A program made the position numbers and the translations under genes. A DNA stretch of 64,000 bases from Catellatospora citrea (GTDB taxonomy: Bacteria > Actinomycetota > Actinomycetes > Mycobacteriales > Micromonosporaceae). Shown here piece after piece: positions 41,660 through 50,783 of this stretch. The notes under the pieces are model-generated. The model saw only the letters and a list, made by a program, of their open reading frames with translations, ran no database searches and was not told where the DNA came from. Location: assembly GCF_003610235.1 (NCBI RefSeq), contig NZ_RAPR01000001.1:2356001-2420000 (forward strand). The letters are read 5' to 3'. The first letter of the stretch is position 1, and each line of letters starts with the position of its first letter.

Positions 41660-42781
41660 TCACTTGACCGACGGCTGGACGAACGGCGGCTTGGTGACCG
41701 TCATCGAGCTGCGGCGGCCGCGCACGTCGACCTCGACGGTGTCGCCCTCGGCCAGGCCGGCGGCGGTGTCGAGCAGGGCCAGCGCGATGCCGATCTTGCG
41801 GGTGGGCGAGAAGGTGCCGCTGGTGATCTCCCCCACGGTCCGGTCGCCGGAGAGCACGCTCATGTGCGCCCGCGGGATGCCCCGGTCGTTGGCGACCAGG
41901 CCCCACAGCGTGCGCCGCGCGCCGGCCGCCTTCTCCGCGGTCAGCACGTCGCGGCCCCAGAACTCCGGCTTGTTCCAGCCCACCGCCCAGCCGGCGCGGG
42001 CCTGCACCGGGGTGATGTCCATGGACAGGTCCTGCCCGTGCAGCGGGTAGCCCATCTCGGTGCGCAGCGTGTCGCGGGCGGCCAGGCCGCAGGCGCGGGC
42101 CGGCACGCTCGCGCCGAACAGCGCGTCCCACACCCGGGTCGCGTCGCCGGACGGGACGACCAGCTCGTAGCCGTGCTCGCCGGTGTAACCGGTGCGGCAC
42201 ACGGTCAGCGTGACCCCGTTCAGGTCCGCTGTGGCGAAGCTCATGTACTCGTGGTCGGTGGGCAGGCCCAGCTCGGCCAGCAGCTCCGCCGAGCGCGGAC
42301 CCTGCACCGCCAGCACCGCGAAGTCCGCGTGCTCGTTGGTGACGGTCAGCTCGGCGGGCGCGGCGGCGGACAGCCTGCGCACGACCTCGGTGGTGTTGGC
42401 CGCGTTCGGGATCAGGAAGACGTGGTCGTCGCCGTAGAGGTAGGCGATGATGTCGTCGACCACGCCGCCGGTCGCGTCGTCGCAGCACAGCGTGTACTGC
42501 GCCTTACCAGGCTTGATGCGGCCCAGGTCGTTGGACAGGCAGGCGTTGACGAAGTCCGCCGCGCCCGGCCCCGTGATCCGCGCCTTGCCCAGGTGGCTGA
42601 CGTCGAAGACGCCCACCCCTTCGCGCACCGCGGCGTGCTCCTTGAGCACCCCGCCACCGGCATACTCCAGCGGCATGTCCCAGCCGCCGAAGGCGGCGAA
42701 CTTCGCTCCCAGTGCCACGTGACGATCGTGCAGAGGCGATGTGAGCAGGTCGGCTGAGTCTTTTGAACCCACGTCGGTCAT
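41660..42781 (-). CDS. gcvT: Aminomethyltransferase, glycine cleavage T protein
   Basis: A 373-residue enzyme that moves the aminomethyl carbon from lipoylated GcvH to tetrahydrofolate. [30 protein letters not shown], the folate-site [14 protein letters not shown] and the C-terminal barrel domain [19 protein letters not shown] are all present. gcvH and gcvP are not adjacent. TAAGTT is six bases before the ATG (42788-42793). It is divergent from pepA. Confidence 0.95.
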   Translation of the reverse strand: MTDVGSKDSADLLTSPLHDRHVALGAKFAAFGGWDMPLEYAGGGVLKEHAAVREGVGVFDVSHLGKARITGPGAADFVNACLSNDLGRIKPGKAQYTLCCDDATGGVVDDIIAYLYGDDHVFLIPNAANTTEVVRRLSAAAPAELTVTNEHADFAVLAVQGPRSAELLAELGLPTDHEYMSFATADLNGVTLTVCRTGYTGEHGYELVVPSGDATRVWDALFGASVPARACGLAARDTLRTEMGYPLHGQDLSMDITPVQARAGWAVGWNKPEFWGRDVLTAEKAAGARRTLWGLVANDRGIPRAHMSVLSGDRTVGEITSGTFSPTRKIGIALALLDTAAGLAEGDTVEVDVRGRRSSMTVTKPPFVQPSVK

Positions 42782-42787
42782 GAGCGC

Positions 42788-42793
42788 AACTTA
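42788..42793 (-). promoter_or_regulatory. -10 box TAAGTT, leaderless promoter of gcvT
   Basis: TAAGTT on the minus strand lies six bases before the ATG of gcvT. Confidence 0.5.
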
Positions 42794-42853
42794 CCCTGGC
42801 GTTTGCGGTTCGTTAGCATCGGCGCAGCAACCCACGTCCACCAGGAGTACTTT

Positions 42854-44422
42854 GTGACCACGCCCACCACGGCTCTGCCCACGCTGAGCCTCGCCGACAC
42901 CGACCCCGCCGACCTCACCGTGGACGCCGTCGTCATCGGCGTACACAGTCAGGAAGGCGCCGAGGGCGCGGCCGGGGAGCTGCTGCTGGCGTCCGGGGCC
43001 GAGAGCATCGCCGCCGCGTTCGACGGCAAGCTGACCGCCACCCTGGCCCTGCTCGGGGCCACCGGCGGCGCAGGCGAGGTCACCAAGCTCGCCACGCTCG
43101 GCACCATCACCGCTCCGGTGCTGGTCGCCGTCGGCCTGGGCGGCGAGCCCACCGGCCCGGCGCCCGCCCCCGACACCCTGCGGCGCGCCACCGCCGCCGC
43201 GGTCCGCGCCCTGGCCGGCGCGAAGAAGGTCGTGCTGGCGCTGCCCCTGTCCGACGACGCCGACGACAGCGGCGCGCTGACCCTGCGCGCGGTCGCGGAG
43301 GGCGCGGCGCTCGGCGCGTACCGGTTCACCGGCTACAAGGCCAAGCCCGCCCCGAGCCGTAAGGACCCGGTCGGCGCGGTGTCGGTGCTGGTGCCCGACG
43401 CCAAGGAGGGCGCGGCCAACGCCGAGCTCAAGCGCGCCGCCGTGGTGACCACCGCGGTCGCCCGCACCCGCGACTGGGTCAACGCCCCGGCCAACCTGCT
43501 GCGCCCGCCGAACTTCGCCGACGAGATCGCCGCGCTGGCCGGCAAGGCCGGTCTCGACGTCGAGGTGCTCGACGAGAAGGCGCTCATCGAGGGCGGCTTC
43601 GGCGGCATCCTGGCCGTCGGCATGGGCTCGGCCGCCAAGCCGCGCCTCGTGAAGATCACGTACACGCCGGCCGAGTCGACCACCAAGGTGGCGCTGATCG
43701 GCAAGGGCATCACCTTCGACACCGGCGGCGTCTCCATCAAGCCCGCGCAGGGCATGTGGGAGATGAAGTCCGACATGGCCGGCGCGGCCGCCGTGGCCAG
43801 CACCATGGCCGCGATCGCCGAGCTCAGGCCCGCCGTGGCGGTCACCGCGTACATCCCGATCGCGGAGAACATGCTGTCGGGCGAGGCGTACCGGCCCGGT
43901 GACGTGATCACCATGCGCAGCGGCAAGAAGGTCGAGGTGCTCAACACCGACGCCGAGGGCCGCATGATCCTGGCCGACGCCATCGCGCTGGCCTGCGAGT
44001 CCCAGCCGGACTACCTGATCGAGACCTCGACGCTCACCGGCGGCCAGGTCATCGCGCTCGGCAAGAAGATCGCCGGTGTGATGGGCTCGGAGAAGCTGGC
44101 CCAGCGCACCAAGGCCGCGGGCGACCTGGTCGGCGAGCCGACCTGGCCGATGCCGCTGCCGGACGAGATCCGCAAGTCGATGGAGTCGGACGTCGCCGAC
44201 ATCCTGCAGGTCAGCGCGGGCATGGAGCGCGCCGGCCACATGCTGCAGGGCGGCGTGTTCCTGCGCGAGTTCGTGACCGAGGGCGTCGAGTGGGCGCACA
44301 TCGACATCGCGGGCCCGTCGTTCCACTCCGGCGAGGCCACCGGCCACTGGAGCAAGGGCGGCACCGGCGTCCCGGTCCGCACCCTCCTCGCCCTCCTCGA
44401 CGACATCGCGGCGAACGGCTGA
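42854..44422 (+). CDS. pepA: Leucyl aminopeptidase (M17)
   Basis: A 522-residue cytosolic metallo-aminopeptidase. The C-terminal catalytic half has GKGITFDTGG (metal-binding Lys and Asp), KSDMAGAAAV, the signature NTDAEGRMILADAI and SSTLTGG-like ETSTLTGGQ. The N-terminal domain is the variable macro-like one. GTG 42854 has AGGAG seven bases upstream and gives a normal length; the upstream ATG at 42803 would lie in the leader. The 3' end is part of a tandem repeat. Confidence 0.94.
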   Translation: MTTPTTALPTLSLADTDPADLTVDAVVIGVHSQEGAEGAAGELLLASGAESIAAAFDGKLTATLALLGATGGAGEVTKLATLGTITAPVLVAVGLGGEPTGPAPAPDTLRRATAAAVRALAGAKKVVLALPLSDDADDSGALTLRAVAEGAALGAYRFTGYKAKPAPSRKDPVGAVSVLVPDAKEGAANAELKRAAVVTTAVARTRDWVNAPANLLRPPNFADEIAALAGKAGLDVEVLDEKALIEGGFGGILAVGMGSAAKPRLVKITYTPAESTTKVALIGKGITFDTGGVSIKPAQGMWEMKSDMAGAAAVASTMAAIAELRPAVAVTAYIPIAENMLSGEAYRPGDVITMRSGKKVEVLNTDAEGRMILADAIALACESQPDYLIETSTLTGGQVIALGKKIAGVMGSEKLAQRTKAAGDLVGEPTWPMPLPDEIRKSMESDVADILQVSAGMERAGHMLQGGVFLREFVTEGVEWAHIDIAGPSFHSGEATGHWSKGGTGVPVRTLLALLDDIAANG

Positions 44423-44534
44423 GAAGCGAAGCGGAGCGGCCGCCGAGCCGCCGGTAGGGCATCGCGGCGAACGGCTGAGAAGCGAAGCGAAGCGGCCGCC
44501 GAGCCGCCGGTAGGGCATCGCCGCGAACGGCTGA
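44404..44534 (+). repeat. 56-bp tandem repeat, about 2.3 copies, starting in the pepA 3' end
   Basis: Units at 44404-44459 and 44460-44515 differ at about one position; a third partial copy runs to 44534. Each unit starts with CATCGCGGCGAACGGCTGA, the last pepA codons (Asp-)Ile-Ala-Ala-Asn-Gly plus stop, so the pepA terminus is repeated downstream as non-coding copies. The rest of each unit holds GCGGCCGCCGAGCCGCC, itself nearly palindromic. Confidence 0.9.
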
Positions 44535-44549
44535 CCCTCCCGCCGGCGG

Positions 44550-44620
44550 AGCAAGATCGCTGTTTTGTGTCGGGATCTGCGGTATGACCGCAGGTTCGGA
44601 CATGAGACAGCGATCTTGCT
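44550..44620. terminator. Nested hairpin between pepA and the following minus-strand gene
   Basis: AGCAAGATCGCTGT (44550-44563) pairs perfectly with 44607-44620, and an inner stem CTGCGG/CCGCAG (44578-44583, 44588-44593) lies within. It serves as a likely two-way terminator for convergent genes, or another dispersed palindrome type. Confidence 0.7.
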
Positions 44621-44634
44621 TTGGGGCGAGGGGG

Positions 44635-44952
44635 CTAGTCGGCGGGGCGGAGTTTCTGGCGGGCGTTGAAGTCGCGCATGCGCTGGGGGTAGCCGACGAG
44701 CTGGACGTCGTAGACGGGCATGGCCAGGCGCTGGGCGAACTGGCGCACGGCCGTGGGGTTGGGCATGCGGCGGCGGGTCCACTCGCCGTCGTGGGCGATC
44801 AGGATGACGGTGGTCCCGGTCACCGTGGTGCGGGGCTCGATGAACGCCTCGACACCCCGGCGGGACTGCGCGAACTGCTCCAGGTGCGTGACCGCGGCCG
44901 GGTCGGCCGGACGGTCGGCCGGGGACCCGCCCCGGCGGCGGAACCAACCCAC
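44635..44952 (-). CDS. Conserved actinobacterial protein next to lpdA
   Basis: A 105-residue protein: VGWFRRRGG at the start, then HLEQFAQSRRGVEAFIEPR, TTVILIAHDGEWTRRRMP and YDVQLVGYPQRMRDFNARQK. I recognise the sequence as common in actinobacteria beside pepA/lpdA, often labelled oxidoreductase, without proof of function. The GTG at 44952 is chosen because AAGGAG lies five bases upstream; the frame is open to 45003. It is divergent from lpdA. Confidence 0.82.
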   Translation of the reverse strand: MGWFRRRGGSPADRPADPAAVTHLEQFAQSRRGVEAFIEPRTTVTGTTVILIAHDGEWTRRRMPNPTAVRQFAQRLAMPVYDVQLVGYPQRMRDFNARQKLRPAD

Positions 44953-45136
44953 GCCTGCTCCTTTGTTGAAGGTGTGGCACTCCGGTGCGCATGGTACTGG
45001 CAAGCGTAGCCAGACGTGTCCTTCAGCACCTCGGTGCGCGACTCACCCCCGGCAGTGACAAGATGGCCGAGTGTGGGCTGAGCACACGCCGGCTCACCGT
45101 GACGCGAAGTGGCAATGACGCGACCTTGGAGCGATC

Positions 45137-46513
45137 GTGAGCGAGACCTTTGACGTAGTCATCCTCGGCGGCGGCAGCGGTGGTTACGCCACCGCGCTGC
45201 GTGCGGCGCAGCTGGGTCTGTCCGTCGCGCTGATCGAGAAGGACAAGCTGGGCGGCACCTGCCTGCACCGGGGCTGCATCCCGACCAAGGCGCTGCTGCA
45301 CGCCGGCGAGGTCGCCGACCAGACCCGCGAGGCGGCGCACATCGGCATCAAGGCCGAGCTGATCCAGATCGACATGGCGGGCGTGAACTCGTACAAGGAC
45401 GGCGTGGTCGCCGGCCTGTACAAGGGCCTGCAGGGTCTGATCAAGTCCGCCAAGGTCACCTACCTCGAGGGCAAGGGCACGCTGGTCGCCCCGAACGTCG
45501 TCGAGGTGAACGGGCAGCGGGTCACCGGCCGCAACATCGTGCTGGCCACCGGGTCGTACTCGAAGAGCCTGCCCGGCCTGGAGCTGGACGGCGAGCGGGT
45601 CATCGCCAGCGAGCACGCGCTCACCCTGGACCGCGTCCCCGCCTCCGCGATCGTGCTGGGCGGCGGCGTGATCGGCGTCGAGTTCGCCAGCGCGTGGAAG
45701 TCGCTGGGCGCCGACGTGACCATCGTCGAGGCGCTGCCGCGCCTGGTCGCGGCCGAGGACCCGGACATCTCGAAGCAGCTGGAGCGCACCTTCCGCAAGC
45801 GCGGCATCGGCTTCAAGGTCGGCAAGCCGTTCGAGAAGGTCGAGAAGACCGAGAGCGGCGTCAAGGTCACCATCGCCGGCGGCGAGACCCTGGAGGCCGA
45901 GCTGCTGCTGGTCGCCGTGGGCCGCGGCCCGGCCACCGCCAACTGCGGCTTCGAGGCCCAGGGCGTGACCATGGAGCGCGGTTTCGTGATCACCGACGAG
46001 CGCCTGCGCACCAACCTGCCCAACGTGTACGCCGTCGGCGACATCGTGCCCGGCCTGCAGCTGGCGCACCGCGGCTTCGCGCAGGGCATCTTCGTCGCGG
46101 AGACGATCGCCGGGCAGAACCCGGCCCCGATCGTCGAGTCCGGCATCCCGCGCGTCACCTACACCGACCCCGAGATCGCGTCGGTCGGCATCACCGAGGC
46201 CCAGGCCAAGGAGAAGTTCGGCGCGGACGCCGTCGAGACGTACAACTACAACCTGGGCGGCAACGGCAAGAGCAAGATCCTGGGCACCCAGGGCTTCGTG
46301 AAGCTGGTGCGTCAGAAGGACGGCCCGGTCGTGGGCATCCACATGATCGGCGCCCGGATCGGCGAGCAGGTCGGCGAGGCCTCGCTCATCGTCAACTGGG
46401 AGGCGTTCCCGGCCGAGGTCGCGGCGCTCATCCACGCCCACCCGACGCAGAACGAGGCGCTCGGCGAGGCGCACCTGGCGCTGGCGGGCAAGCCGCTGCA
46501 CGCGCACAACTGA
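45137..46513 (+). CDS. lpdA: Dihydrolipoyl dehydrogenase (E3)
   Basis: A 458-residue flavoprotein that reoxidises dihydrolipoyl groups with NAD. The FAD site is GGGSGGYA, the redox disulfide is C42/C47 in [17 protein letters not shown], the NAD site is [18 protein letters not shown], and the C-terminal His-Glu pair is in [13 protein letters not shown]. It serves the E2 gene downstream and glycine cleavage. GGAG lies eight bases before the GTG. A 64-base gap separates it from sucB; co-transcription is likely. Confidence 0.96.
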   Translation: MSETFDVVILGGGSGGYATALRAAQLGLSVALIEKDKLGGTCLHRGCIPTKALLHAGEVADQTREAAHIGIKAELIQIDMAGVNSYKDGVVAGLYKGLQGLIKSAKVTYLEGKGTLVAPNVVEVNGQRVTGRNIVLATGSYSKSLPGLELDGERVIASEHALTLDRVPASAIVLGGGVIGVEFASAWKSLGADVTIVEALPRLVAAEDPDISKQLERTFRKRGIGFKVGKPFEKVEKTESGVKVTIAGGETLEAELLLVAVGRGPATANCGFEAQGVTMERGFVITDERLRTNLPNVYAVGDIVPGLQLAHRGFAQGIFVAETIAGQNPAPIVESGIPRVTYTDPEIASVGITEAQAKEKFGADAVETYNYNLGGNGKSKILGTQGFVKLVRQKDGPVVGIHMIGARIGEQVGEASLIVNWEAFPAEVAALIHAHPTQNEALGEAHLALAGKPLHAHN

Positions 46514-46577
46514 GCGAATAAGCTCACGTCGTCCTTTTATCACTGCGGATCTGCACTTAACTGAGGAGTCTGAAGCA

Positions 46578-48323
46578 ATGCCGGTATCGGTAACCATGCC
46601 GCGGCTCGGCGAGAGTGTCACCGAGGGCACCGTCACCCGGTGGCTCAAGCAGGAGGGTGACCGGGTAGAGGTCGACGAGCCGCTGCTCGAGGTCTCCACC
46701 GACAAGGTCGACACGGAGATCCCGTCCCCGGCGGCCGGCATTCTCAGCAAGATCATCGTCGGTGAGGACGAGACCGCTGAGGTCGGCGCCGAGCTCGCCG
46801 TCATCGCGGGCGAGGGCGAGAGCCCGGCCGCAGCCGCGCCGGCCCCGGCCGCGGCACCCGCCGCCGAGGCCCCCGCTCCGGCCCAGGAGGCGGCACCGGC
46901 GCCGGCTCCCGCCGCCGCACCCGCCCAGGCCGCGGCTCCCGCCGGGGACGCCACCCCGGTGAAGATGCCCGCGCTCGGCGAGAGCGTCACCGAGGGCACC
47001 GTCACCCGCTGGCTGAAGGCCGTCGGCGAGTCGATCGAGGTCGACGAGCCGCTGCTGGAGGTCTCCACGGACAAGGTCGACACGGAGATCCCGTCCCCGG
47101 TCGCCGGCGTCCTGCTGGAGATCACGGTCCCCGAGGACGAGACCGCCGCCGTCGGCGCGCAGCTCGCGCTGATCGGCGCGGCCGGCGGCGCTCCGGCGGC
47201 TGCCGCCCCGGCTGCTCCGGCCCCCGCGCCGGCCGCCCCCGCGGCTCCCGCCCCCGCCGCTCCGGCACCGGCTCCGGCAGCTCCTGCCCCGGTGGCCGCC
47301 GCTCCCGCCCCCGCGGCTCCCGCCCCGGCTCCGGCCGCGCCGGCTCCCGTCGCGGCTGTGGTTCCGGCCGCCGAGGCGGTCAACGGCGCGGACGGCTACG
47401 TCACCCCGCTGGTGCGCAAGCTCGCCGCCGAGCACGGCGTCGACCTGGGCAAGGTCAGCGGCACCGGCGTGGGCGGTCGCATCCGCAAGCAGGACGTGCT
47501 GGACGCGGCCGAGAAGGCCAAGGCTCCGGCTGCCGCTCCCGCGGCCGCCGCGCCCGTCGCTGCCGCACCGGCTCCGGCCGCCAAGGCCGCGCCGAGCCCG
47601 CTGCGGGGCCGCACCGAGAAGCTGTCCCGGCTGCGTACCACCATCGCCAAGCGCATGGTGGAGTCGCTGCAGGTCTCGGCGCAGCTCACCACCGTGGTCG
47701 AGGTCGACGTCACCAAGATCGCGAAGCTGCGCCAGCAGGCCAAGGCCGACTTCCTCGCCAAGAACGGCGTGAAGCTGTCCTTCCTGCCGTTCTTCGCGCT
47801 GGCGGCCGTCGAGGCGCTGCGGGTGCACCCGAACGTGAACGCGTCGATGGACCTGGAGGCCGGCACGGTCACCTACCACGACGCCGAGCACCTGGGCATG
47901 GCCGTGGACACCGACAAGGGCCTCATCGTCCCGGTGATCCGCAACGCCGGCGACCTGAACCTGGCGGGCCTGGCCCGCCGGATCGCCGACGTGGCCGAGC
48001 GCACCCGCTCGAACAAGATCCTGCCGGACGAGCTGTCGGGCGGCACCTTCACGCTGACCAACACCGGCAGCCGGGGCGCCCTGTTCGACACGCCGATCAT
48101 CAACCAGCCGCAGGTCGCCATCCTCGGCACCGGCGCGGTCGTCAAGCGGGCCGTGGTCGTCGACGACCCGGCGCTGGGCGAGCTGATCGTGCCGCGGTAC
48201 ATGGTCTACCTGGCCCTGTCCTACGACCACCGCCTGGTCGACGGCTCCGACGCCGCGCGTTTCCTGGGCACGGTCAAGGAGCGCCTGGAGACGGGCGCCT
48301 TCGAGGGCGAACTGGGTCTGTGA
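46578..48323 (+). CDS. sucB: Dihydrolipoyl acyltransferase (E2) of 2-oxoacid dehydrogenase
   Basis: A 581-residue E2. Two lipoyl domains (1-77 and 127-200) carry the lipoylated Lys at 43 and 166 in [12 protein letters not shown]. Ala/Pro linkers, a peripheral subunit-binding domain (about 272-310, [18 protein letters not shown]) and the catalytic domain (345-581) with H551 and D555 in [11 protein letters not shown] follow. In mycobacteria the homologue (DlaT) serves pyruvate dehydrogenase and peroxide defence. Whether succinyl or acetyl transfer dominates here cannot be told. E1 genes are not in the window. Confidence 0.94.
   Translation: MPVSVTMPRLGESVTEGTVTRWLKQEGDRVEVDEPLLEVSTDKVDTEIPSPAAGILSKIIVGEDETAEVGAELAVIAGEGESPAAAAPAPAAAPAAEAPAPAQEAAPAPAPAAAPAQAAAPAGDATPVKMPALGESVTEGTVTRWLKAVGESIEVDEPLLEVSTDKVDTEIPSPVAGVLLEITVPEDETAAVGAQLALIGAAGGAPAAAAPAAPAPAPAAPAAPAPAAPAPAPAAPAPVAAAPAPAAPAPAPAAPAPVAAVVPAAEAVNGADGYVTPLVRKLAAEHGVDLGKVSGTGVGGRIRKQDVLDAAEKAKAPAAAPAAAAPVAAAPAPAAKAAPSPLRGRTEKLSRLRTTIAKRMVESLQVSAQLTTVVEVDVTKIAKLRQQAKADFLAKNGVKLSFLPFFALAAVEALRVHPNVNASMDLEAGTVTYHDAEHLGMAVDTDKGLIVPVIRNAGDLNLAGLARRIADVAERTRSNKILPDELSGGTFTLTNTGSRGALFDTPIINQPQVAILGTGAVVKRAVVVDDPALGELIVPRYMVYLALSYDHRLVDGSDAARFLGTVKERLETGAFEGELGL
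46671..47099 (+). repeat. Near-identical lipoyl-domain coding repeat
   Basis: Bases 46671-46730 and 47040-47099 match in 58 of 60 positions, 369 bases apart, encoding the two lipoylation sites. The identity at silent positions points to recent duplication or gene conversion. Confidence 0.85.
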
Positions 48324-48341
48324 CCCGGGTCTGACGAGCAG

Positions 48342-48373
48342 AGGGGCGGTCGGCGTGAGCCGGCCGCCCCTTT
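48342..48373 (+). terminator. sucB terminator
   Basis: A 13-base stem with one G-T pair (GAGGGGCGGTCGGC / GCCGGCCGCCCC), a four-base loop and TTTCGT after it, 19 bases beyond the stop. Confidence 0.8.
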
Positions 48374-48406
48374 CGTCTGCCACCGGCCCGCGCTGGACGG
48401 GATCGC

Positions 48407-48412
48407 TACTGT
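48407..48412 (+). promoter_or_regulatory. -10 box TACTGT, leaderless promoter
   Basis: TACTGT is six bases before the GTG of the ABC ATPase gene. Confidence 0.5.
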
Positions 48413-48418
48413 GGCGGG

Positions 48419-49063
48419 GTGCCCGTCGTCGTCACCCGTGACCTTTCTGTGGAACTCGGTGGCGGCACCGTGCTGGACCGGGTGAACCTCACCGCCGACC
48501 CCGGCCAGATCGTGGCCGTGCAGGGGGTGAACGGCTGCGGCAAGTCCACCCTGCTGCGCTGCCTGAGCGGCCTGCTGCGGCCCGGCGGTGGTGAGGTGGA
48601 GGTGCTGGGCGCGGCTCCGTCCGCCGATCCCGCGTTCTGGCGGGAGGTCGGCCTGCTGGCCGAGGAGCCCGCCTGGTATCCCGGCCTGAGCGTGCGCGAG
48701 CACCTCGAACTGGTCGCGCTGACCCACGGCGGTGCCGCTCCGGTCGACCGCACGCTCGACGACTTCGAGCTCACCGCCCGCGCGGGCGCGAGCCCGCTGA
48801 CACTCTCGTCCGGCCAGCGGCAGCGGCTGGCCCTCGCCGCGACGATGGCCCGGCCCAGCCGCCTGCTCCTGCTCGACGAGCCTGAGCAGAAGCTCGACGC
48901 CGGGTTCCGCGGCCGCCTGGCAAGGATGATCCGGGCGTACGCCGACGCCGGCGGCACGGTCGTGCTGGCCACCCATGACGCGGCGCTGGTCGCCGCGATG
49001 GACGCGACCAGCCTGCGCATGCGCGACGGGCGGGTCACCCAGCCCGGCCCGGTGGCCGCGTGA
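48419..49063 (+). CDS. ABC transporter ATP-binding protein, short
   Basis: A 214-residue ATPase domain. Walker A is GVNGCGKST, the signature LSSGQRQRLALAATMARP, Walker B LLLLDEPEQKLD and the H-loop LATHDA. It has no extra C-terminal domain. The next gene, 16 bases on, encodes a large permease, so the two form a transporter. The D-loop Gln-Lys-Leu-Asp is slightly unusual. The substrate is unknown. Confidence 0.88.
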   Translation: MPVVVTRDLSVELGGGTVLDRVNLTADPGQIVAVQGVNGCGKSTLLRCLSGLLRPGGGEVEVLGAAPSADPAFWREVGLLAEEPAWYPGLSVREHLELVALTHGGAAPVDRTLDDFELTARAGASPLTLSSGQRQRLALAATMARPSRLLLLDEPEQKLDAGFRGRLARMIRAYADAGGTVVLATHDAALVAAMDATSLRMRDGRVTQPGPVAA

Positions 49064-49079
49064 CCGCCACCCGACCGGC

Positions 49080-50684
49080 ATGACCGCCACCCGCGCCGCC
49101 CCGCCCCCGGCCGACGGCACCAGCCGCACGAACCCGCCCAGGGCCGACAGCGCCACGCGTGCCGGCCCACCGGCGCACGGCTGGGCCACGGCCCGCGCCG
49201 CCCGGGCCGCGATCCGCTCCCCCGGCCGGCGGTCCGCCGAGCTGCACTGGTCCGATCGGTACCTGCCCTTCGCCGGTGTCGGCGTCGGCGGCGCGCTGCT
49301 GTTCGGGCCGTTCCAGAGCCTGCTGAGCGACCTGTCGACCCCGCTCCCGCCCGCCGCGCCGGTGACCGCCCTGGTCGGCGTCGCGCTCGCGGTGGCGGCC
49401 CTGGCCGCGCTGGTGCAGGTCGCCGCGGTGGCCGGCCCGGTGCTGCTCACGCCCGCGGACGCCCGCTGGCTGCTGCTGTCGCCACTGGACCGGCGCGCGG
49501 TGCTCGCGCCCGCCGCGCTGCGCGCCGCCGCGGCGACGGTGGTCGTCGGCGTGGTGCTCGGCGGTATGACGCTGTCGCTGCTCGGCTTCCCGGATCACGG
49601 TGCGCTGCGGCTGACCGCGGCCGTCGTGGGCGGTGGCTCGTACGCGCTGACCGGGGTCTGCCTGGCGGCACTGGCGCAGCGGTCCGCGCGGGCCGCGCCG
49701 TGGTTGCGCCGGATCGCGGGCGGAGCCGTGGTGCTCGCCCTGCTCACCGGCGCGACGGTGGCCGCGGCCGGCGGCGCGGTGCGCCCGCTGCCCGCCGTCC
49801 CCCTGCCGGCGGCGCTCGCCGCGGCCGGTGCCGGTGTGCTCTGCGCGCTGGCGACGGCGGCCGGGGTGTGGCGCAGCCTCGCGATGTTCCCCGCCGGTCC
49901 GGTGCTGGAGGCCGCGACCCGGCTCAGTGCCGCAGGCGACGCGGTCGTCGCGCTGGAGCCGTCGTTCCTGTCCCGCATGGCGGAGAACGCGTACTGGCGC
50001 GAGCGCCGGCCCCCGTCGCGGCCGTGGCCTGCCTGGCCCGGCCCGCTCGTGCTCGCCTGGCTGGACTGGCGCGGGCTGCGCCGCCGGCCGGGCCGTCTGG
50101 CCGCCCTCGCGCTGAGCACGCTGCTGCCCGTCCTGCTGGCGACGGCGTCGCCGGACCGCCCGCTGCTGTCCGCCGCTGCGGTGTTCGTCCTCGGCCTGGC
50201 CGCGGCGAGCGCGGGTGCGGGCGGCGTACGCCGGGAGACCGGCAGTCCCGCCCTGCGCCGCCTGTTCGGCGTCGCCGGGCTGCCCGCGGAGGCGGCACGG
50301 CTGGTCCTGCCCGCCCTGCTGGCCGGGGCGTGGCTCACCGCCGCACTGGGCCTGCTGGAGCTCGCCGGGGCGCTGCCGGGCGAGGGCTGGTGCCGGCTCG
50401 GCCCGGCCGCGGCCGGGGTGCCGGCCCTCGCCGCGTTGCGGATGGCACGCCGCGGCCACATCGACCACGCGTCCACGCCCGTGGTGATGCCGATGGTCGG
50501 CTCCCGTATCCCCCTCGGCTGGCTGACCTGGAGCCTGTCCGGGCTGGACGTTGCCGTACCGGGCCTGCTCCCGTTGCTGCTGGCGCTGACCGCCCCCGAC
50601 CCCGACCCCGCGCGTTCGGCAGCGATCCAAGCGGCGCTCTCCGCCGTTCTCCTCACCGCCCACCTGTACCGCCGCCGCACCTGA
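49080..50684 (+). CDS. Large ABC permease-like membrane protein
   Basis: A 534-residue protein. A polar 60-residue N-terminus (Thr/Ala/Pro-rich, ending in SPGRRSAELHWSDRYLP) precedes about 12 Ala/Leu-rich membrane helices. A central cytoplasmic loop with RMAENAYWRERRPPSRPW and LAWLDWRGLRRRPGRLAAL lies between two six-helix halves. It may belong to the DUF6297 group of actinobacterial ABC-associated proteins; I am not certain. It pairs with the preceding ATPase. Confidence 0.8.
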   Translation: MTATRAAPPPADGTSRTNPPRADSATRAGPPAHGWATARAARAAIRSPGRRSAELHWSDRYLPFAGVGVGGALLFGPFQSLLSDLSTPLPPAAPVTALVGVALAVAALAALVQVAAVAGPVLLTPADARWLLLSPLDRRAVLAPAALRAAAATVVVGVVLGGMTLSLLGFPDHGALRLTAAVVGGGSYALTGVCLAALAQRSARAAPWLRRIAGGAVVLALLTGATVAAAGGAVRPLPAVPLPAALAAAGAGVLCALATAAGVWRSLAMFPAGPVLEAATRLSAAGDAVVALEPSFLSRMAENAYWRERRPPSRPWPAWPGPLVLAWLDWRGLRRRPGRLAALALSTLLPVLLATASPDRPLLSAAAVFVLGLAAASAGAGGVRRETGSPALRRLFGVAGLPAEAARLVLPALLAGAWLTAALGLLELAGALPGEGWCRLGPAAAGVPALAALRMARRGHIDHASTPVVMPMVGSRIPLGWLTWSLSGLDVAVPGLLPLLLALTAPDPDPARSAAIQAALSAVLLTAHLYRRRT

Positions 50685-50783
50685 CGGTTCCGGCCGCCGG
50701 GGCGACCACAGACCGTCCAGGTCTGGTGGTCCGGTCGCGCGCACGGGGCAGCGCGAGCGACCGGCTCGGGGCAGAATGCGCCG

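Noticed and set aside
44635..45003. The longer version of the small gene next to lpdA starting at 45003
   Set aside because: AAGGAG placed five bases before GTG 44952 and the conserved GWFRRR start favour the shorter protein.
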